A DNA stretch of 56,300 nt from Spirirestis rafaelensis WJT71-NPBG6 (GTDB taxonomy: Bacteria; Cyanobacteriota; Cyanobacteriia; Cyanobacteriales; Nostocaceae), in the NCBI GenBank assembly GCA_019359015.1, contig JAHHID010000045.1:1-56300 (forward strand). Reading direction: 5' to 3'. Position numbers and translations under genes: made by a program. Shown here piece after piece: positions 7,992 through 17,434 of this stretch. A model generated the notes under the pieces. That model did not search any database, was not told the origin of the DNA, and worked only from the letters and a program-made list of their open reading frames with translations. Every line of letters begins with the position of its first letter. The stretch's first letter is position 1.

Positions 7992-10900
7992 TCACACCCC
8001 CTCTAATTGTAAAAAATGCAGTTGTCCTAATTGTTCCCCAGCGACAATTGTCAGGCGATCGCCTGCAACAGCACAGCAGAATATTGGACTTTCCCCTGTG
8101 AAACTGGCAATTACTTCCCCTGTTTGCAAATTCCACAGTTTCAGAGTGTTGTCAGATGAACCAGAAACCAGGTATTTGCCATCTGGTGAAAAAGCGATCG
8201 CATTAACATTGGAAGTATGACCCTGTATGGTACGCACTTCAACCCCTGTTTGCCAATCCCAGACTTTGAGTGTCGAGTCAAGTGAACCAGAAATAACGTA
8301 TTTGCCATCTGGTGAAAAAGCGATCGCATTAACACTGGAAGTATGACCCTGTATGGTACGCACTTCCACCCCTGTTTGCCAATCCCAGACTTTGAGTGCC
8401 GAGTCAAGTGAACCAGAAATAACGTATTTGCTATCAGGTGAAATAGCGATCGCATTAACCCAGGAAGTATGACCTTTTATGGTATGCACTTGTTCCCCTG
8501 TTTGCCAATCCCAGACTTTGAGTGTCGAGTCAAGTGAACCAGAAACCAGGTATTTGCTATCAGGTGAAAAAGCGATCGCATTAACACTGGAAGTATGACC
8601 CTGTATGGTACGCACTTCCACCCCTGTTTGCAAATTCCACAGTTTCAGACTTTTGTCTTCTGAACCAGAAATCAGGTATTTGCCATCTGGTGAAAAAGCG
8701 ATCGCATTAACACTAGAAGTATTACCCTGTATGGTACACACTTCTTCCCCTGTTTGCCAATCCCAGACTTTGAGTGTCTTGTCACGGGAACCAGAAACCA
8801 GGTATTTGCTATCAGGTGAAAAAGCGATCGCATTAACACTGGAAGTATGACCCTGTATGGTACGCACTTCCACCCCTGTTTGCAAATTCCACAGTTTCAG
8901 ACTTTTGTCTTCTGAACCAGAAACCAGGTATTTGCTATCAGGTGAAAAAGCGATCGCATTAACACTGGAAGTATTACCCTGTATGGTACGCACTTGTTCC
9001 CCTGTTTGCCAATCCCAGACTTTGAGTGTGGAGTCATGTGAACCAGAAACCAGGTATTTGCCATCAGGTGAAAAAGCGATCGCATTAACACTGGAAGTAT
9101 TACCCTGTATGGTACGCACTTCTTCCCCTGTTTGCCAATTCCAGACTTTGAGTGTGGAGTCACGGGAACCAGAAACCAGGTATTTTTCATCTGCTGAAAA
9201 AGCGATCACATTAACACTGGAAGTATAACCACTTAAAGTACGCACTTCCACCCCTGTTTGCCAATCCCAGATTTTGAGGGTGGTGTCAGATGAAGCAGAA
9301 ATGAGGTATTTGCCATCAGCTGAAAAAGCGATCGCAATAACCGAACGAGTATGACCTTGTATAGTACGTACTTCAATCCCTGTTTGCCAATCCCAGACTT
9401 TGAGTGCCTTGTCAAGTGAAGCAGAAATCAGGTATTTGCCATCTGGTGAAATAGCGATCGCATTAACCCAGGAAGTATGACTCCTTAAGGTACGCACTTC
9501 AACCCCAGTTTGCCAATTCCAGATTTTGAGTGTCGAGTCACGGGAACCAGAAATAACGTATTTGCCATCTGGTGAAAAAGCGATCGCAATAACCGAACGA
9601 GTATGACCAGTTAAAGTTTTAATTAAATCCCCATCTGGACGAGTTAAGCTAGCTGACAAAGGACGCAACCAAGTAGTTTTATTCTGCTTTGCTTGTTTTA
9701 ACAATTCTTGAATTTCCGACGCTGGAAAACACTGCAAACGTCCGCATAATTGCCCTGCTAGCTGTGTTTTATCTTCAGCGAGAATATGTCCTGACAGTGA
9801 TAACGTCCGTTGCAGCAATTGCAAATTCGCATCTTCGGGTAATAAGTTATAATCTGCGATTAATTCATTGATGTTGCTGTTCTCTAACTTCGCTTGCAAC
9901 CAGCGAAAGTCAAGCAATAACTGTTGTAACTCGGTTGGGCGTCCGGCTTGAATTAAATGATGTGCTAAAGAGAGGAAGATGTAGCCGTCATTCTCTAAGC
10001 TATGCCAGCCTGAGGCGTATTTTTCAGTGTAAGCGTTTAATAGGCGATTGTGGAGGAGACCTAACCCCCCAATGAACCCCACCCCGGCTTCGCCACCCCT
10101 CCCCGCAAGCGAGGAGGGGTTAAGAGTAGCATCTTTTCCCCTCCCTGCTTGCGGGGAGGGGTTAGGGGTGGGGTTCTCCGAGGTTACTTGTTTTCTGACA
10201 TAATCAAGCTGCAAGTCATGCAAACTCAAATTTCCCTTTTCATCCCGCAGTGCGAGAGACTTACTCACCAACTTATCAATTACATCTTCAGTATCAAACT
10301 CATCTAAGCCCAACGGTTCCCAAAAAGTCTGCAAAACTGCTTCCGGAATCGGTGTATCTTCAGCAAAGACAGCAAAATCTAAATATCTTTCTCTCTCTTC
10401 TGCTTCCAGCGCTTCCACACTTACCTGAATTGCCTTAAATAAATTGGGATAAGGGTAATCTGGAAACTGTTGGCTAATCTTCTCTAAGTCTGCATTACGC
10501 AGCTTTTCTAATACATTCTGCCAGCGATTTGTCGGTTTCCCCTGCATCATTGCTCCCACCATTGATAGCGCTAATGGCAAGTAGCCACATTCCCGCGCTA
10601 CGTCTTGTGCTGTCGTTGGTAACGTCTCTACAGCTTGATTTGCCCAATTCGCCAAAAAAGCTAAAGCCTGTTCTTCATTTAAAAGTGAAAGCTGATATTT
10701 TTTGCCATATAACCCCGTAATTATCCCTGCATCACGGGTAGTAATTAGCATCTGACAACCTTCTTCTAACACGTTAAACGCGCCTGCGTGTTCCAAATTC
10801 CAAACGTCATCCAAAATCAGCAAGCAAGCTTTATCCGTCAACAACTCTCGCAACCGCGCTTTTGCTAAACTAATCTCGGTAAACGCTGCTTGATTATCTC

Positions 10901-11852
10901 CCAGCGCTTTAGCTATATAAGATTGCCAAGTTAAAATTTGCGGTGTTTGCCCGAATGTTATCCAAATCACTCCATCAGGAAACGCTCGTCTGACTTCTTC
11001 ATCCCGCGCTAAGGCTGTAGCTAAAACTGTTTTGCCAATTCCGCCCATACCTTGCACACCGACACTGCGACTTTTCGCAGTGATAGCCACAGGTTGATTT
11101 GTATCAGCTAACACGTTACTTTTCAGCGGGTTGAGTTGTTCCTCACGGGGTAAAAAATGCGGTGGTAAATTTGGTACATCACCGATGAGTTGACCGAGAA
11201 TCAGCTTATCAGCTTCTACATCAGTTAAGTTTTTTTTTAGCTCCTTAGATTTTGGGTTAGGATTCTTTATCAGCACTGGGATAGACGCACCAGAAACCCC
11301 AGCTAGCGCAATCGAACTGCAAGCAACATTGAAGGCAAACTCTATCGGCGAATCTCCATCATACTGTTCTTCGTAACGTGCTAAAGCATCGTAAAAGCCA
11401 ACGGAAAATTCCAGTGCAGCTTTATCAGCGATCGCCTGATTCATGCCAATGACATAATCAATATGTTGCACAATAGCATTAGCCTGCACTTCGGAATAGC
11501 AAGCATTGAGCAGCACACACTCTACATGGTTAGCAAAAAGCTTAAAAAATTCCGCTAGCGCTTCTCCCGTAACAAACTTTTCCTTACCGACTTCATCCTC
11601 AAACGATAATCCCTCAGTTTCCGAACCATGTCCAGAAAAATGAATGATATTTGGATGAAAATCTAACACCGCACGGCGAATATCTGGCGGACGTACCGCC
11701 CCCTTCTGCTGTAGGATAAAATTGTCACGCTGCGCCGCAAGCTGTAACCCTTCTTCAATGTCACGCACCTCTTGATCCAGTCGCAAGCGCACTGTATTTT
11801 TAGGATTCGCTGCCAAAATCAAGATTTTCTTCACGGTGAGATTATTGCTCAT
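7992..11852 (-). CDS. CHAT peptidase / NB-ARC / WD40 STAND protein, copy 2
   Basis: Paralogue of the protein at 3234-6413, longer (1286 residues) because of more WD40 repeats. The CHAT dyad is again His75 and Cys118. The NB-ARC P-loop GMGGIGKT, the LLILDDVW Walker B region and the LHDLQ winged-helix motif are all present. The sensor has twelve near-identical 42-residue WD repeats plus a final degenerate one with cysteines (FCCAVAG), enough for two propellers. An insert of roughly 45 residues rich in Pro, Gly and Arg follows the winged-helix region; its DNA is a CCCCTCCC..GGGGAGGGG-type intergenic repeat. The gene is convergent with gcvT (11 bases between stops). The high identity of the effector and switch parts, set against different repeat numbers, points to duplication followed by sensor remodelling. 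Confidence 0.88.
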   Translation of the reverse strand: MSNNLTVKKILILAANPKNTVRLRLDQEVRDIEEGLQLAAQRDNFILQQKGAVRPPDIRRAVLDFHPNIIHFSGHGSETEGLSFEDEVGKEKFVTGEALAEFFKLFANHVECVLLNACYSEVQANAIVQHIDYVIGMNQAIADKAALEFSVGFYDALARYEEQYDGDSPIEFAFNVACSSIALAGVSGASIPVLIKNPNPKSKELKKNLTDVEADKLILGQLIGDVPNLPPHFLPREEQLNPLKSNVLADTNQPVAITAKSRSVGVQGMGGIGKTVLATALARDEEVRRAFPDGVIWITFGQTPQILTWQSYIAKALGDNQAAFTEISLAKARLRELLTDKACLLILDDVWNLEHAGAFNVLEEGCQMLITTRDAGIITGLYGKKYQLSLLNEEQALAFLANWANQAVETLPTTAQDVARECGYLPLALSMVGAMMQGKPTNRWQNVLEKLRNADLEKISQQFPDYPYPNLFKAIQVSVEALEAEERERYLDFAVFAEDTPIPEAVLQTFWEPLGLDEFDTEDVIDKLVSKSLALRDEKGNLSLHDLQLDYVRKQVTSENPTPNPSPQAGRGKDATLNPSSLAGRGGEAGVGFIGGLGLLHNRLLNAYTEKYASGWHSLENDGYIFLSLAHHLIQAGRPTELQQLLLDFRWLQAKLENSNINELIADYNLLPEDANLQLLQRTLSLSGHILAEDKTQLAGQLCGRLQCFPASEIQELLKQAKQNKTTWLRPLSASLTRPDGDLIKTLTGHTRSVIAIAFSPDGKYVISGSRDSTLKIWNWQTGVEVRTLRSHTSWVNAIAISPDGKYLISASLDKALKVWDWQTGIEVRTIQGHTRSVIAIAFSADGKYLISASSDTTLKIWDWQTGVEVRTLSGYTSSVNVIAFSADEKYLVSGSRDSTLKVWNWQTGEEVRTIQGNTSSVNAIAFSPDGKYLVSGSHDSTLKVWDWQTGEQVRTIQGNTSSVNAIAFSPDSKYLVSGSEDKSLKLWNLQTGVEVRTIQGHTSSVNAIAFSPDSKYLVSGSRDKTLKVWDWQTGEEVCTIQGNTSSVNAIAFSPDGKYLISGSEDKSLKLWNLQTGVEVRTIQGHTSSVNAIAFSPDSKYLVSGSLDSTLKVWDWQTGEQVHTIKGHTSWVNAIAISPDSKYVISGSLDSALKVWDWQTGVEVRTIQGHTSSVNAIAFSPDGKYVISGSLDSTLKVWDWQTGVEVRTIQGHTSNVNAIAFSPDGKYLVSGSSDNTLKLWNLQTGEVIASFTGESPIFCCAVAGDRLTIVAGEQLGQLHFLQLEGV
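8109..9620 (-). repeat. Twelve 126-bp WD40-coding tandem repeats
   Basis: Twelve in-frame units of 126 bp inside the second CHAT/STAND gene. Differences concentrate at the residues around GHTxxV (GH, GN or GY, then SS, SW, RS or SN) and at SGSxDxx. Pairs of units repeat as larger blocks: the EDKS/LKLWNLQ units occur twice in the same context, suggesting block duplication. Confidence 0.9.
10083..10178. repeat. Intergenic-type palindromic repeat inside a CHAT gene
   Basis: A C-rich/G-rich segment with two hairpins, CCCCTCCCCGCAAGCGAGGAGGGG and CCCCTCCCTGCTTGCGGGGAGGGG-like, lies in frame in the second CHAT gene. It encodes a Pro/Arg/Gly-rich linker between the winged helix and the helical region. 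A simpler version is at about 4695-4765 in the first CHAT gene, and a stand-alone copy lies at 16124-16148 after gcvP. Confidence 0.75.
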
Positions 11853-12570
11853 GGGCGGCTGAGGCTATTATCAAGCTTTTAGTATCAAAATTCAAGCTCA
11901 TCGCGTATAACATCAGCAGCATTAACAGCGTTTCCGGAAGTTGTACTTAGCAATAATTTGATTAATTCCTCTGTCGAGTAGTTCAATACAATACCTTGTC
12001 CTTTGGACAGGCTTTGCCAACGCCAATTGTCTGAAACGCCCACAGGCTAGAAGCCTGGGGCTACACGAACAAAGCCCACCTCCGTGGGCTGAAATCTTTA
12101 TAGGCTGCGGAGGCACACGAGTGTTCGTATAGCTGCACCCTTCCAGGGTGTAGGATTTTGGCAAAGTATTGTGAATCAAGTTCAAATTTGAGCCTTTGAG
12201 GCTGAAGGTTGAGCCTTTGAGGCTGAAGGTTGAGCCTTTGAGGCTGAAGGTTGAGCCTTTGAGGCTGAAAGTTGAGCCTTTGAACTCGAAACTCGGAGAT
12301 CCGAACTTAAATTATGATATGGCAGGCGATCGCTCTCTTGTCTTTCTTCGCGTCTGAAGGCAGTTTCAAAATAAAGCACAGAATCCTACCGTAGTATATA
12401 AACAACTTTACATGCGAAACTTAAATTGATTAAACTCACGCCGACCTGAAAATCCAACATCAGCCGATGCCAATATTTTTGACGAACATTGCAAAATATG
12501 GTTAATTATCGAAATATGTTAGGAAACGGGCATTCAACATTAATTTATTTCACATAAAAGAGGAAGTAAT
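11853..12570. other. Intergenic region with repeats and a possible gene remnant
   Basis: This 718-base gap lies upstream of the second CHAT gene and gcvH. On the minus strand an open stretch ending at 11885 reads YSTEELIKLLLSTTSGN and then NAADVIRDELEF before the stop. It looks protein-like, but upstream it runs into a repeat (about 11995-12030) and has no good start, so it may be the tail of a broken gene. From 12033 to 12170 there are dispersed repeats with CAGGCTAGAAGCCTGGGGC and GCACCCTTCCAGGGTGT hairpins. The 21-bp tandem array is listed separately. The gcvH promoter should lie after about 12380. Confidence 0.55.
12188..12292. repeat. 21-bp tandem repeat, five copies
   Basis: Four nearly perfect 21-bp units of the form TTGAGCCTTTGAGGCTGAAG+G, then a fifth that matches for the first 11 bases and diverges. 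Each unit contains the small palindrome AGCCTTTGAGGCT. Because 21 is divisible by three, the reverse strand stays open and encodes a 7-residue repeat (SASKAQP), which I take to be accidental. Confidence 0.9.
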
Positions 12571-12960
12571 ATGTCTTTGGAATATCCTGAAGATTTGAGA
12601 TACCTGGATAGTCACGAATACGTGCGGTTAGAAGGCGAAATCGCCACCATCGGCATTAGTGCCTTTGCAGTAGACGAACTAGGTGACGTTGTATTTTTGG
12701 AATTACCCGAAGTTGGCGACCTTGTGACCCGCAATGAAGGCTTTGGTACAATTGAATCAGTCAAAGCCGTCGAAGATTTAAATTCACCAGTTACCGGCAC
12801 AGTCATCGAGCGTAATGATGCCCTAATAGAATCCCCCGAACAAATAGCCGAAGACCCCTACGGTGAAGGATGGTTGCTAAAAGTGCGCGTCAACGACCCA
12901 GGTGACATTGATGATACTTTAACTGCAAAAGAGTATAGCGCTCAAGTCGCCGGCGCCTAG
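12571..12960 (+). CDS. gcvH: Glycine cleavage system H protein
   Basis: Lipoyl carrier protein that shuttles the aminomethyl group between GcvP and GcvT. At 129 residues it has the normal length. The lipoylated lysine is Lys65 in ESVKAVEDL, followed by the conserved NSPVTG. Start: ATG at 12571 preceded by AGGAAG at 12561-12566. The stop codon TAG (12958-12960) forms the first bases of a TAGAGACGCGA palindromic repeat, so the repeat abuts or supplies the end of the gene. gcvP follows after 236 bases on the same strand. gcvT lies upstream, beyond the second CHAT gene. Confidence 0.97.
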   Translation: MSLEYPEDLRYLDSHEYVRLEGEIATIGISAFAVDELGDVVFLELPEVGDLVTRNEGFGTIESVKAVEDLNSPVTGTVIERNDALIESPEQIAEDPYGEGWLLKVRVNDPGDIDDTLTAKEYSAQVAGA

Positions 12961-13090
12961 AGACGCGAGGAACATCGCGTCTGTACAAAAGTGGGGAGTA
13001 GAGACCCGATTAATCGCGTCTCTACAAAAGCAATTATTTCTCCCCCTCCCCCCCTGCCCCTCCTGCTCCCTGCCTCCCCTGCCCCTCCCC
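12958..13090. repeat. Two TAGAGACGCGAT palindromes and a C-rich tract between gcvH and gcvP
   Basis: Palindrome 1 (12958-12988, AGACGCGAGG..ATCGCGTCT) and palindrome 2 (12998-13025, GTAGAGACCCGAT..ATCGCGTCTCTAC) are joined by AAAAGTGGGGA. A CCCCTCC/CCTGCCCC tract runs from 13040 to 13090. The same composite (GTGGGGAGTAGAGAC..GCGTCTGTACAAAAG) occurs inside nadE at 42945-42989. Confidence 0.85.
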
Positions 13091-13196
13091 CCATCCGGAC
13101 ATAAATCATGAAATTTAGATAAACTGGTAAGCAAATGCCGACGCGACAAATATAGATGTTGCAAAATATGAAATAGTCGCGTCTGGAGAGCAGTTT

Positions 13197-16103
13197 GTGG
13201 TATTTTACGCCTCTCGTCCTCAGTCAAGCCATGAGCCGATACTGAGTCAAAGGAGTCAAAAGTCAAGTAATTTTACGGAACGTCACATTGGACCAAACTC
13301 TGATGACATCCAACAAATGCTTGATTTATTGGGCATTTCCAACCTCGATGCACTCATCGACAAAACAGTGCCGCAAGCAATCCGGCTGAAACAATCTTTA
13401 CAATTGCCCGAGGCATTAAGTGAGTATGCAGCACTCGCTAAGTTAAAAAAAATAGCTTCCAAGAATGAAGTTTACCGCTCATTCATTGGCATGGGATATT
13501 ACGACTGTATCACCCCGCCTGTTATACAGCGCAATATCCTAGAAAACCCCGGTTGGTATACCGCTTACACTCCCTATCAACCAGAAATTGCCCAAGGACG
13601 ACTTGAAGCACTGCTGAATTTCCAAACCATGATTATCGATTTGACGGGTTTGGAAATTGCTAATGCTTCCTTGCTTGATGAAGCAACCGCAGCAGCAGAA
13701 GCAATGAGTATGAGTTATGGGGTTTGCAAAAATAAAGCAAATACCTACTTTGTATCTCAAGACTGTCATCCGCAAACTATCGACGTGTTGCAGACACGGG
13801 CGAAAGCTTTAGGAATTAATATCATAGTTAGCGACCATCAGAGCTTTGATTTCGCAGAACCGATATTTGGGGCAGTTCTGCAATATCCTGCTACTGATGG
13901 CACAATTCACGACTACCGCGCTTTTATAGAAAAAGCCCATGCTGAGGGTGCATTGGTAACGGTAGCAGCAGATCCATTAAGCTTAACTTTGTTAACACCC
14001 CCTGGCGAATTTGGCGCTGATATCGCCGTAGGAAGCACGCAGCGCTTTGGTATTCCGTTGGGGTTTGGGGGACCTCATGCGGCATATTTCGCCACCAAAG
14101 AAGAGTATAAGCGGCAAGTTCCAGGGCGGATTGTCGGTGTTTCAAAAGATTCTCAAGGTAAAGTCGCATTGCGTCTAGCTTTGCAAACCCGCGAACAACA
14201 CATTCGTCGCGACAAAGCAACTAGCAATATTTGTACAGCACAAGTACTGCTGGCGGTGATGGCAAGTATGTACGCGGTGTATCATGGGTCAGCAGGACTG
14301 AAAGAAATTGCTGAGAATATCCACAGCAAGACAGCGATATTAGCTGAAGGACTAAAACGTCTCGGTTACAGCATCGTCAGCGAAAATTTCTTTGACACTC
14401 TCAAAGTCGAATTGGGAACACGCAGTAAAGATGCAATTCTCAAAGCTTGCGAAGCGCAAAAAATCAACTTGCGGATTTATGATGAAACTGCGGTTGGTAT
14501 CTCTTTGGGTGAAACAACAACAGTACAAGATTTAGAAGATATCTTAGAGATTTTCGCTTTTGGGGATAAATTACCCTCTCCCCCTCTCCCCCTCTTTTCT
14601 CCCCCCCTCCCCCTAAAGCGCACAACCAGCTATCTCACCCACCCCGTCTTCAACTCCTATCATTCAGAAACTGAGTTGTTGCGCTATCTGCACAAGTTAG
14701 AAAGTAAAGATTTGTCCCTAACTACATCGATGATTCCCTTGGGGTCATGTACGATGAAGTTGAATGCAACGTCGGAAATGATACCAGTAACTTGGGCGGA
14801 ATTCGGGAATATTCATCCGTTTGCGCCAAAGTCGCAAACCAAAGGTTATCAAATTCTGTTTGAGCAACTTGAAGAATGGTTAGCAGAAATCACCGGATTT
14901 GCCGGAATTTCTCTCCAACCAAATGCCGGTTCTCAAGGTGAATACACAGGTCTTTTGGTAATTCGTGAATATCACGAAAGTCGCAAAGAACAACATCGCA
15001 ATGTCTGCCTGATTCCCACATCTGCACACGGAACAAACCCAGCAAGCGCGGTGATGTGTGGGATGAAAGTGGTACCAGTTGCTTGTGACTCTGAGGGAAA
15101 TGTTGATTTAAACGACTTGAAAGCAAAAGCAGAAAAGCATAGCAATCAACTTGCGGCTTTAATGGTGACATATCCCTCGACTCATGGCGTCTTCGAGGAG
15201 CAAATTCAGGAAATCTGCGCTGTTGTTCACTCTCACGGTGGACAAGTTTACATGGATGGGGCAAATATGAATGCCCAAGTTGGTCTTTGTCGTCCCGGAG
15301 ATTTTGGTGCAGATGTTTGTCACTTGAATTTGCACAAAACTTTCTGTATTCCTCACGGTGGTGGTGGTCCGGGTATGGGACCAATTGGGGTTGCTTCTCA
15401 TTTGGTGCCTTTTTTACCCGGACACGTTGTGGTGGAAATGCACGAAGATAATCCCAAATCTATTGGTGCGATCGCAGCTGCACCTTGGGGTAGCGCTAGC
15501 ATCTTGGTGATTTCTTGGATGTACATTGCCATGATGGGTGCGGATGGTTTGACGGATGCAACGAAGGTGGCAATTCTCAATGCGAATTACATCGCCAAAA
15601 AACTTGAGCAATATTATCCTGTTTTATATAAAGGGAAAAATGCTCTAGTTGCCCATGAATGTATTTTAGACTTGCGATCGCTTAAAAAATCCGCGAATAT
15701 CGACATTGATGATATCGCCAAGCGTCTCATGGATTACGGTTTCCATGCACCCACTGTCTCTTGGCCCGTCGCTGGTACAATCATGGTGGAACCCACTGAA
15801 AGCGAATCGAAACAAGAGTTAGATCGTTTTTGTGATGCGATGATTGCGATTCGTCAAGAAATCGCCGAAATCGAATCCGGCAAAGTGGATGCTCAAGATA
15901 ACGTCTTGAAGAATGCACCCCACACTGCCGAAAACCTCATCGCCGGCGAATGGAATCATCCTTATTCTCGCGAACAAGCTGCATATCCTGCACCCTGGAC
16001 TCGCGAACATAAATTCTGGGTGTCTGTAGGTAGAATTGACAATGCCTATGGTGACAGGAATTTTGTTTGTTCTTGTCTGCCAATGGAAGCTTATTCACAG
16101 TAG
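13197..16103 (+). CDS. gcvP: Glycine dehydrogenase (decarboxylating), P protein
   Basis: PLP-dependent P protein of glycine cleavage: it decarboxylates glycine and loads the aminomethyl group on GcvH. It is a single 968-residue chain with both halves fused, as usual in cyanobacteria. The N-terminal half begins [14 protein letters not shown]. The catalytic half has the PLP lysine Lys714 in [15 protein letters not shown]. The start is a GTG at 13197, with GGAG eight bases upstream. Between the halves, at about residues 459-473, a Pro/Leu-rich stretch ([17 protein letters not shown]) is encoded by a C-rich repeat tract not expected in the family; it lies in a linker and the frame is kept. Confidence 0.96.
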   Translation: MVFYASRPQSSHEPILSQRSQKSSNFTERHIGPNSDDIQQMLDLLGISNLDALIDKTVPQAIRLKQSLQLPEALSEYAALAKLKKIASKNEVYRSFIGMGYYDCITPPVIQRNILENPGWYTAYTPYQPEIAQGRLEALLNFQTMIIDLTGLEIANASLLDEATAAAEAMSMSYGVCKNKANTYFVSQDCHPQTIDVLQTRAKALGINIIVSDHQSFDFAEPIFGAVLQYPATDGTIHDYRAFIEKAHAEGALVTVAADPLSLTLLTPPGEFGADIAVGSTQRFGIPLGFGGPHAAYFATKEEYKRQVPGRIVGVSKDSQGKVALRLALQTREQHIRRDKATSNICTAQVLLAVMASMYAVYHGSAGLKEIAENIHSKTAILAEGLKRLGYSIVSENFFDTLKVELGTRSKDAILKACEAQKINLRIYDETAVGISLGETTTVQDLEDILEIFAFGDKLPSPPLPLFSPPLPLKRTTSYLTHPVFNSYHSETELLRYLHKLESKDLSLTTSMIPLGSCTMKLNATSEMIPVTWAEFGNIHPFAPKSQTKGYQILFEQLEEWLAEITGFAGISLQPNAGSQGEYTGLLVIREYHESRKEQHRNVCLIPTSAHGTNPASAVMCGMKVVPVACDSEGNVDLNDLKAKAEKHSNQLAALMVTYPSTHGVFEEQIQEICAVVHSHGGQVYMDGANMNAQVGLCRPGDFGADVCHLNLHKTFCIPHGGGGPGMGPIGVASHLVPFLPGHVVVEMHEDNPKSIGAIAAAPWGSASILVISWMYIAMMGADGLTDATKVAILNANYIAKKLEQYYPVLYKGKNALVAHECILDLRSLKKSANIDIDDIAKRLMDYGFHAPTVSWPVAGTIMVEPTESESKQELDRFCDAMIAIRQEIAEIESGKVDAQDNVLKNAPHTAENLIAGEWNHPYSREQAAYPAPWTREHKFWVSVGRIDNAYGDRNFVCSCLPMEAYSQ
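14573..14616 (+). repeat. C-rich repeat tract inside gcvP
   Basis: Runs of CCCCCTC and CCCCTCC units, like those in the gcvH-gcvP intergenic region, are read in frame as Pro/Leu/Ser. They sit at the junction of the two halves of the P protein, just before [11 protein letters not shown], where an insertion is likely to be tolerated. Confidence 0.75.
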
Positions 16104-16123
16104 AATCTCACGCTCATATTTTT

Positions 16124-16148
16124 CCCCTCCTCAAAAGCGGGGAGGGGA
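16124..16148. terminator. G/C-rich hairpin after gcvP
   Basis: CCCCTCCTC, a short loop, then GCGGGGAGGGG, starting 21 bases after the gcvP stop. It could end gcvP transcription, but it has no T-tract and belongs to the same dispersed palindromic repeat that occurs inside the CHAT genes, so the terminator role is uncertain. Confidence 0.4.
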
Positions 16149-16248
16149 TTTGCGTCACTATTAGCTAAACTGTCCCGACTTGAGGTGCGATCGCCAATAT
16201 TGACTTCTTTCTTAAGACAGTCGGTGGAGTCTTACATTTCTTGCCAAA

Positions 16249-16620
16249 TTATGGGGATGCGGGGATGACTTTCAGATTTGGGGCAGAATAGATGGAGAGA
16301 AACACGACATCTTCCGATCCCTCATTGATTGCTCCATGAACTTGCGACGGTTCAGCGACATCAATTTGTCCAGTGGAAATAATTTTTTTCTGTCCGTTGC
16401 CAAGATAGTAGGTCAATTCTCCCCTTACCATAATCCACGTATCTTGTCCGTCCGGGTGAGTGTGTGCAGGCACTTCTTGACCGGGGTGTACACCCCAGAC
16501 AGCAATGCTTGAATATTTCGTGATAACTATTTCCGTAACGATTGCTTTCTCGTTTGAAAAGCGAACCAATTTTTCAACATCAAATGTACGCTGTGTGGAG
16601 GAGGATAAGGTATCAGTCAT
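16249..16620 (-). CDS. Small cupin-domain protein
   Basis: Single-domain cupin of 123 residues. Metal-ligand motif 1 is visible as PAHTHPDGQDTWIMVRGE, and motif 2 includes the later EPSQVHGAIN with its histidine. Cupins of this size are often sensors or small oxygenases/isomerases; no substrate can be assigned. The frame is open 31 codons further upstream. GGAG followed by ATGATGATG places the ribosome-binding site best for the last ATG (16620, MTDTLSSS), though the preceding two ATGs could also be used. It stands alone; gcvP is convergent on its other side. Confidence 0.75.
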   Translation of the reverse strand: MTDTLSSSTQRTFDVEKLVRFSNEKAIVTEIVITKYSSIAVWGVHPGQEVPAHTHPDGQDTWIMVRGELTYYLGNGQKKIISTGQIDVAEPSQVHGAINEGSEDVVFLSIYSAPNLKVIPASP

Positions 16621-16986
16621 CATCATCTCCATATAATTTGTTTGTATTATACGGGAATTTATTACCCTGTAACACCTGAGCGATTTTCTTGGTTTTATTG
16701 CAATAAAGTCCAAATAACCCCAAAACCCTCATGTAGAGACGCGATAAATCGCGTCTTCAAAGACCAATTATCTACACTAATAACCCTTAATTGAACCGTA
16801 TTGAGTTTTATTGCACGCTTTCAGAATTTTTTTTATTTTAGATTAGAAAAATTCTCTCAATATCCCATGCTTTTCCTAACTAATTATTAACCAAAGTAAA
16901 GTCTAATGTTTCGCGCAAAGTCGTAATGTTATTTTTTACGACTTTGCGTGAGCTTCACATAATATTAACGGATAAATAAATAGTCA
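16621..16986. other. Intergenic region with one palindromic repeat
   Basis: No gene seen. A GTAGAGACGCGATAAATCGCGTCTTC palindrome lies at 16733-16757. A direct repeat around AAAGTCGTAATGTT/TTACGACTTTGCG at 16916-16947 forms a hairpin (AAGTCGTAA..TTACGACTT). That hairpin may terminate the SnoaL-like gene that ends at 16987. Confidence 0.55.
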
Positions 16987-17373
16987 TCAGTTAATTGCGT
17001 CCCAGATGACTTTAGTATCGGTAAATTGCCGAAATCGGCAAACCTTGCCATTAGAAATATCATACACGTGCGCCGCAGGAGAGCGGAACGATTTGCCAGA
17101 CAAGCGATGGCAACCTGCATAACTACCAATGACAATGATTGTTTCTCCTGCATCTAGATACTGCTCTATATCAAATGACCACGACTCCCAGTCATTATTG
17201 AATGCTTTGAAGACTTCTTCTACTACTGCATCTGCTCCTTTACGAGTAGCACCTCGCGGGAACCCTTCGTTCTGAATCCATTCAAGGTCGGAGGTACAGA
17301 TACCTAGGAAGGCATGATAATCTTTATTGCGGAAAGCCCTATACAATTCCTGGATGACCTCAAGATTCGTCAT
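16987..17373 (-). CDS. SnoaL-like (NTF2-fold) protein
   Basis: A 128-residue protein of the NTF2/SnoaL/ketosteroid-isomerase-like fold. Typical features are the opening helix (VIQELYRAFRNKDYHAFL), SDLEW, the GADAVVEEVF segment and the closing strand pair HVYDISNGKVCRFRQFTDT. Members of this broad family are small enzymes or ligand-binding proteins, and the sequence does not say which. It is not a convincing OCP C-terminal-domain homologue. It stands alone, with the epimerase gene 61 bases upstream on the same strand, so co-transcription with that gene is possible. Confidence 0.75.
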   Translation of the reverse strand: MTNLEVIQELYRAFRNKDYHAFLGICTSDLEWIQNEGFPRGATRKGADAVVEEVFKAFNNDWESWSFDIEQYLDAGETIIVIGSYAGCHRLSGKSFRSPAAHVYDISNGKVCRFRQFTDTKVIWDAIN

Positions 17374-17434
17374 GTGCTACCCATCATGAACAATATTCCG
17401 CACTGCCTAACTATTAATTATATTGCTCAACGCC

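Noticed and set aside
8141-9415. Repeat-rich ORFs on other frames within the second CHAT gene
   Set aside because: They are shadows of the WD40 repeats: the 126-bp units keep all frames partly open.
3237-9620. Regularly spaced repeats as a CRISPR array
   Set aside because: The repeats are coding, 126 bp long and contiguous with no unique spacers; they are WD40 units.
12182-12379. Reverse-strand ORF with SASKAQP repeats
   Set aside because: It is the translation of the 21-bp tandem array and lacks a start signal.
16987-17373. OCP C-terminal-domain homologue as partner of the carotenoid protein
   Set aside because: The fold is NTF2-like, but the sequence does not match the carotenoid-binding C-terminal domain. 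It fits a general SnoaL-like protein better and is 14 kb away.
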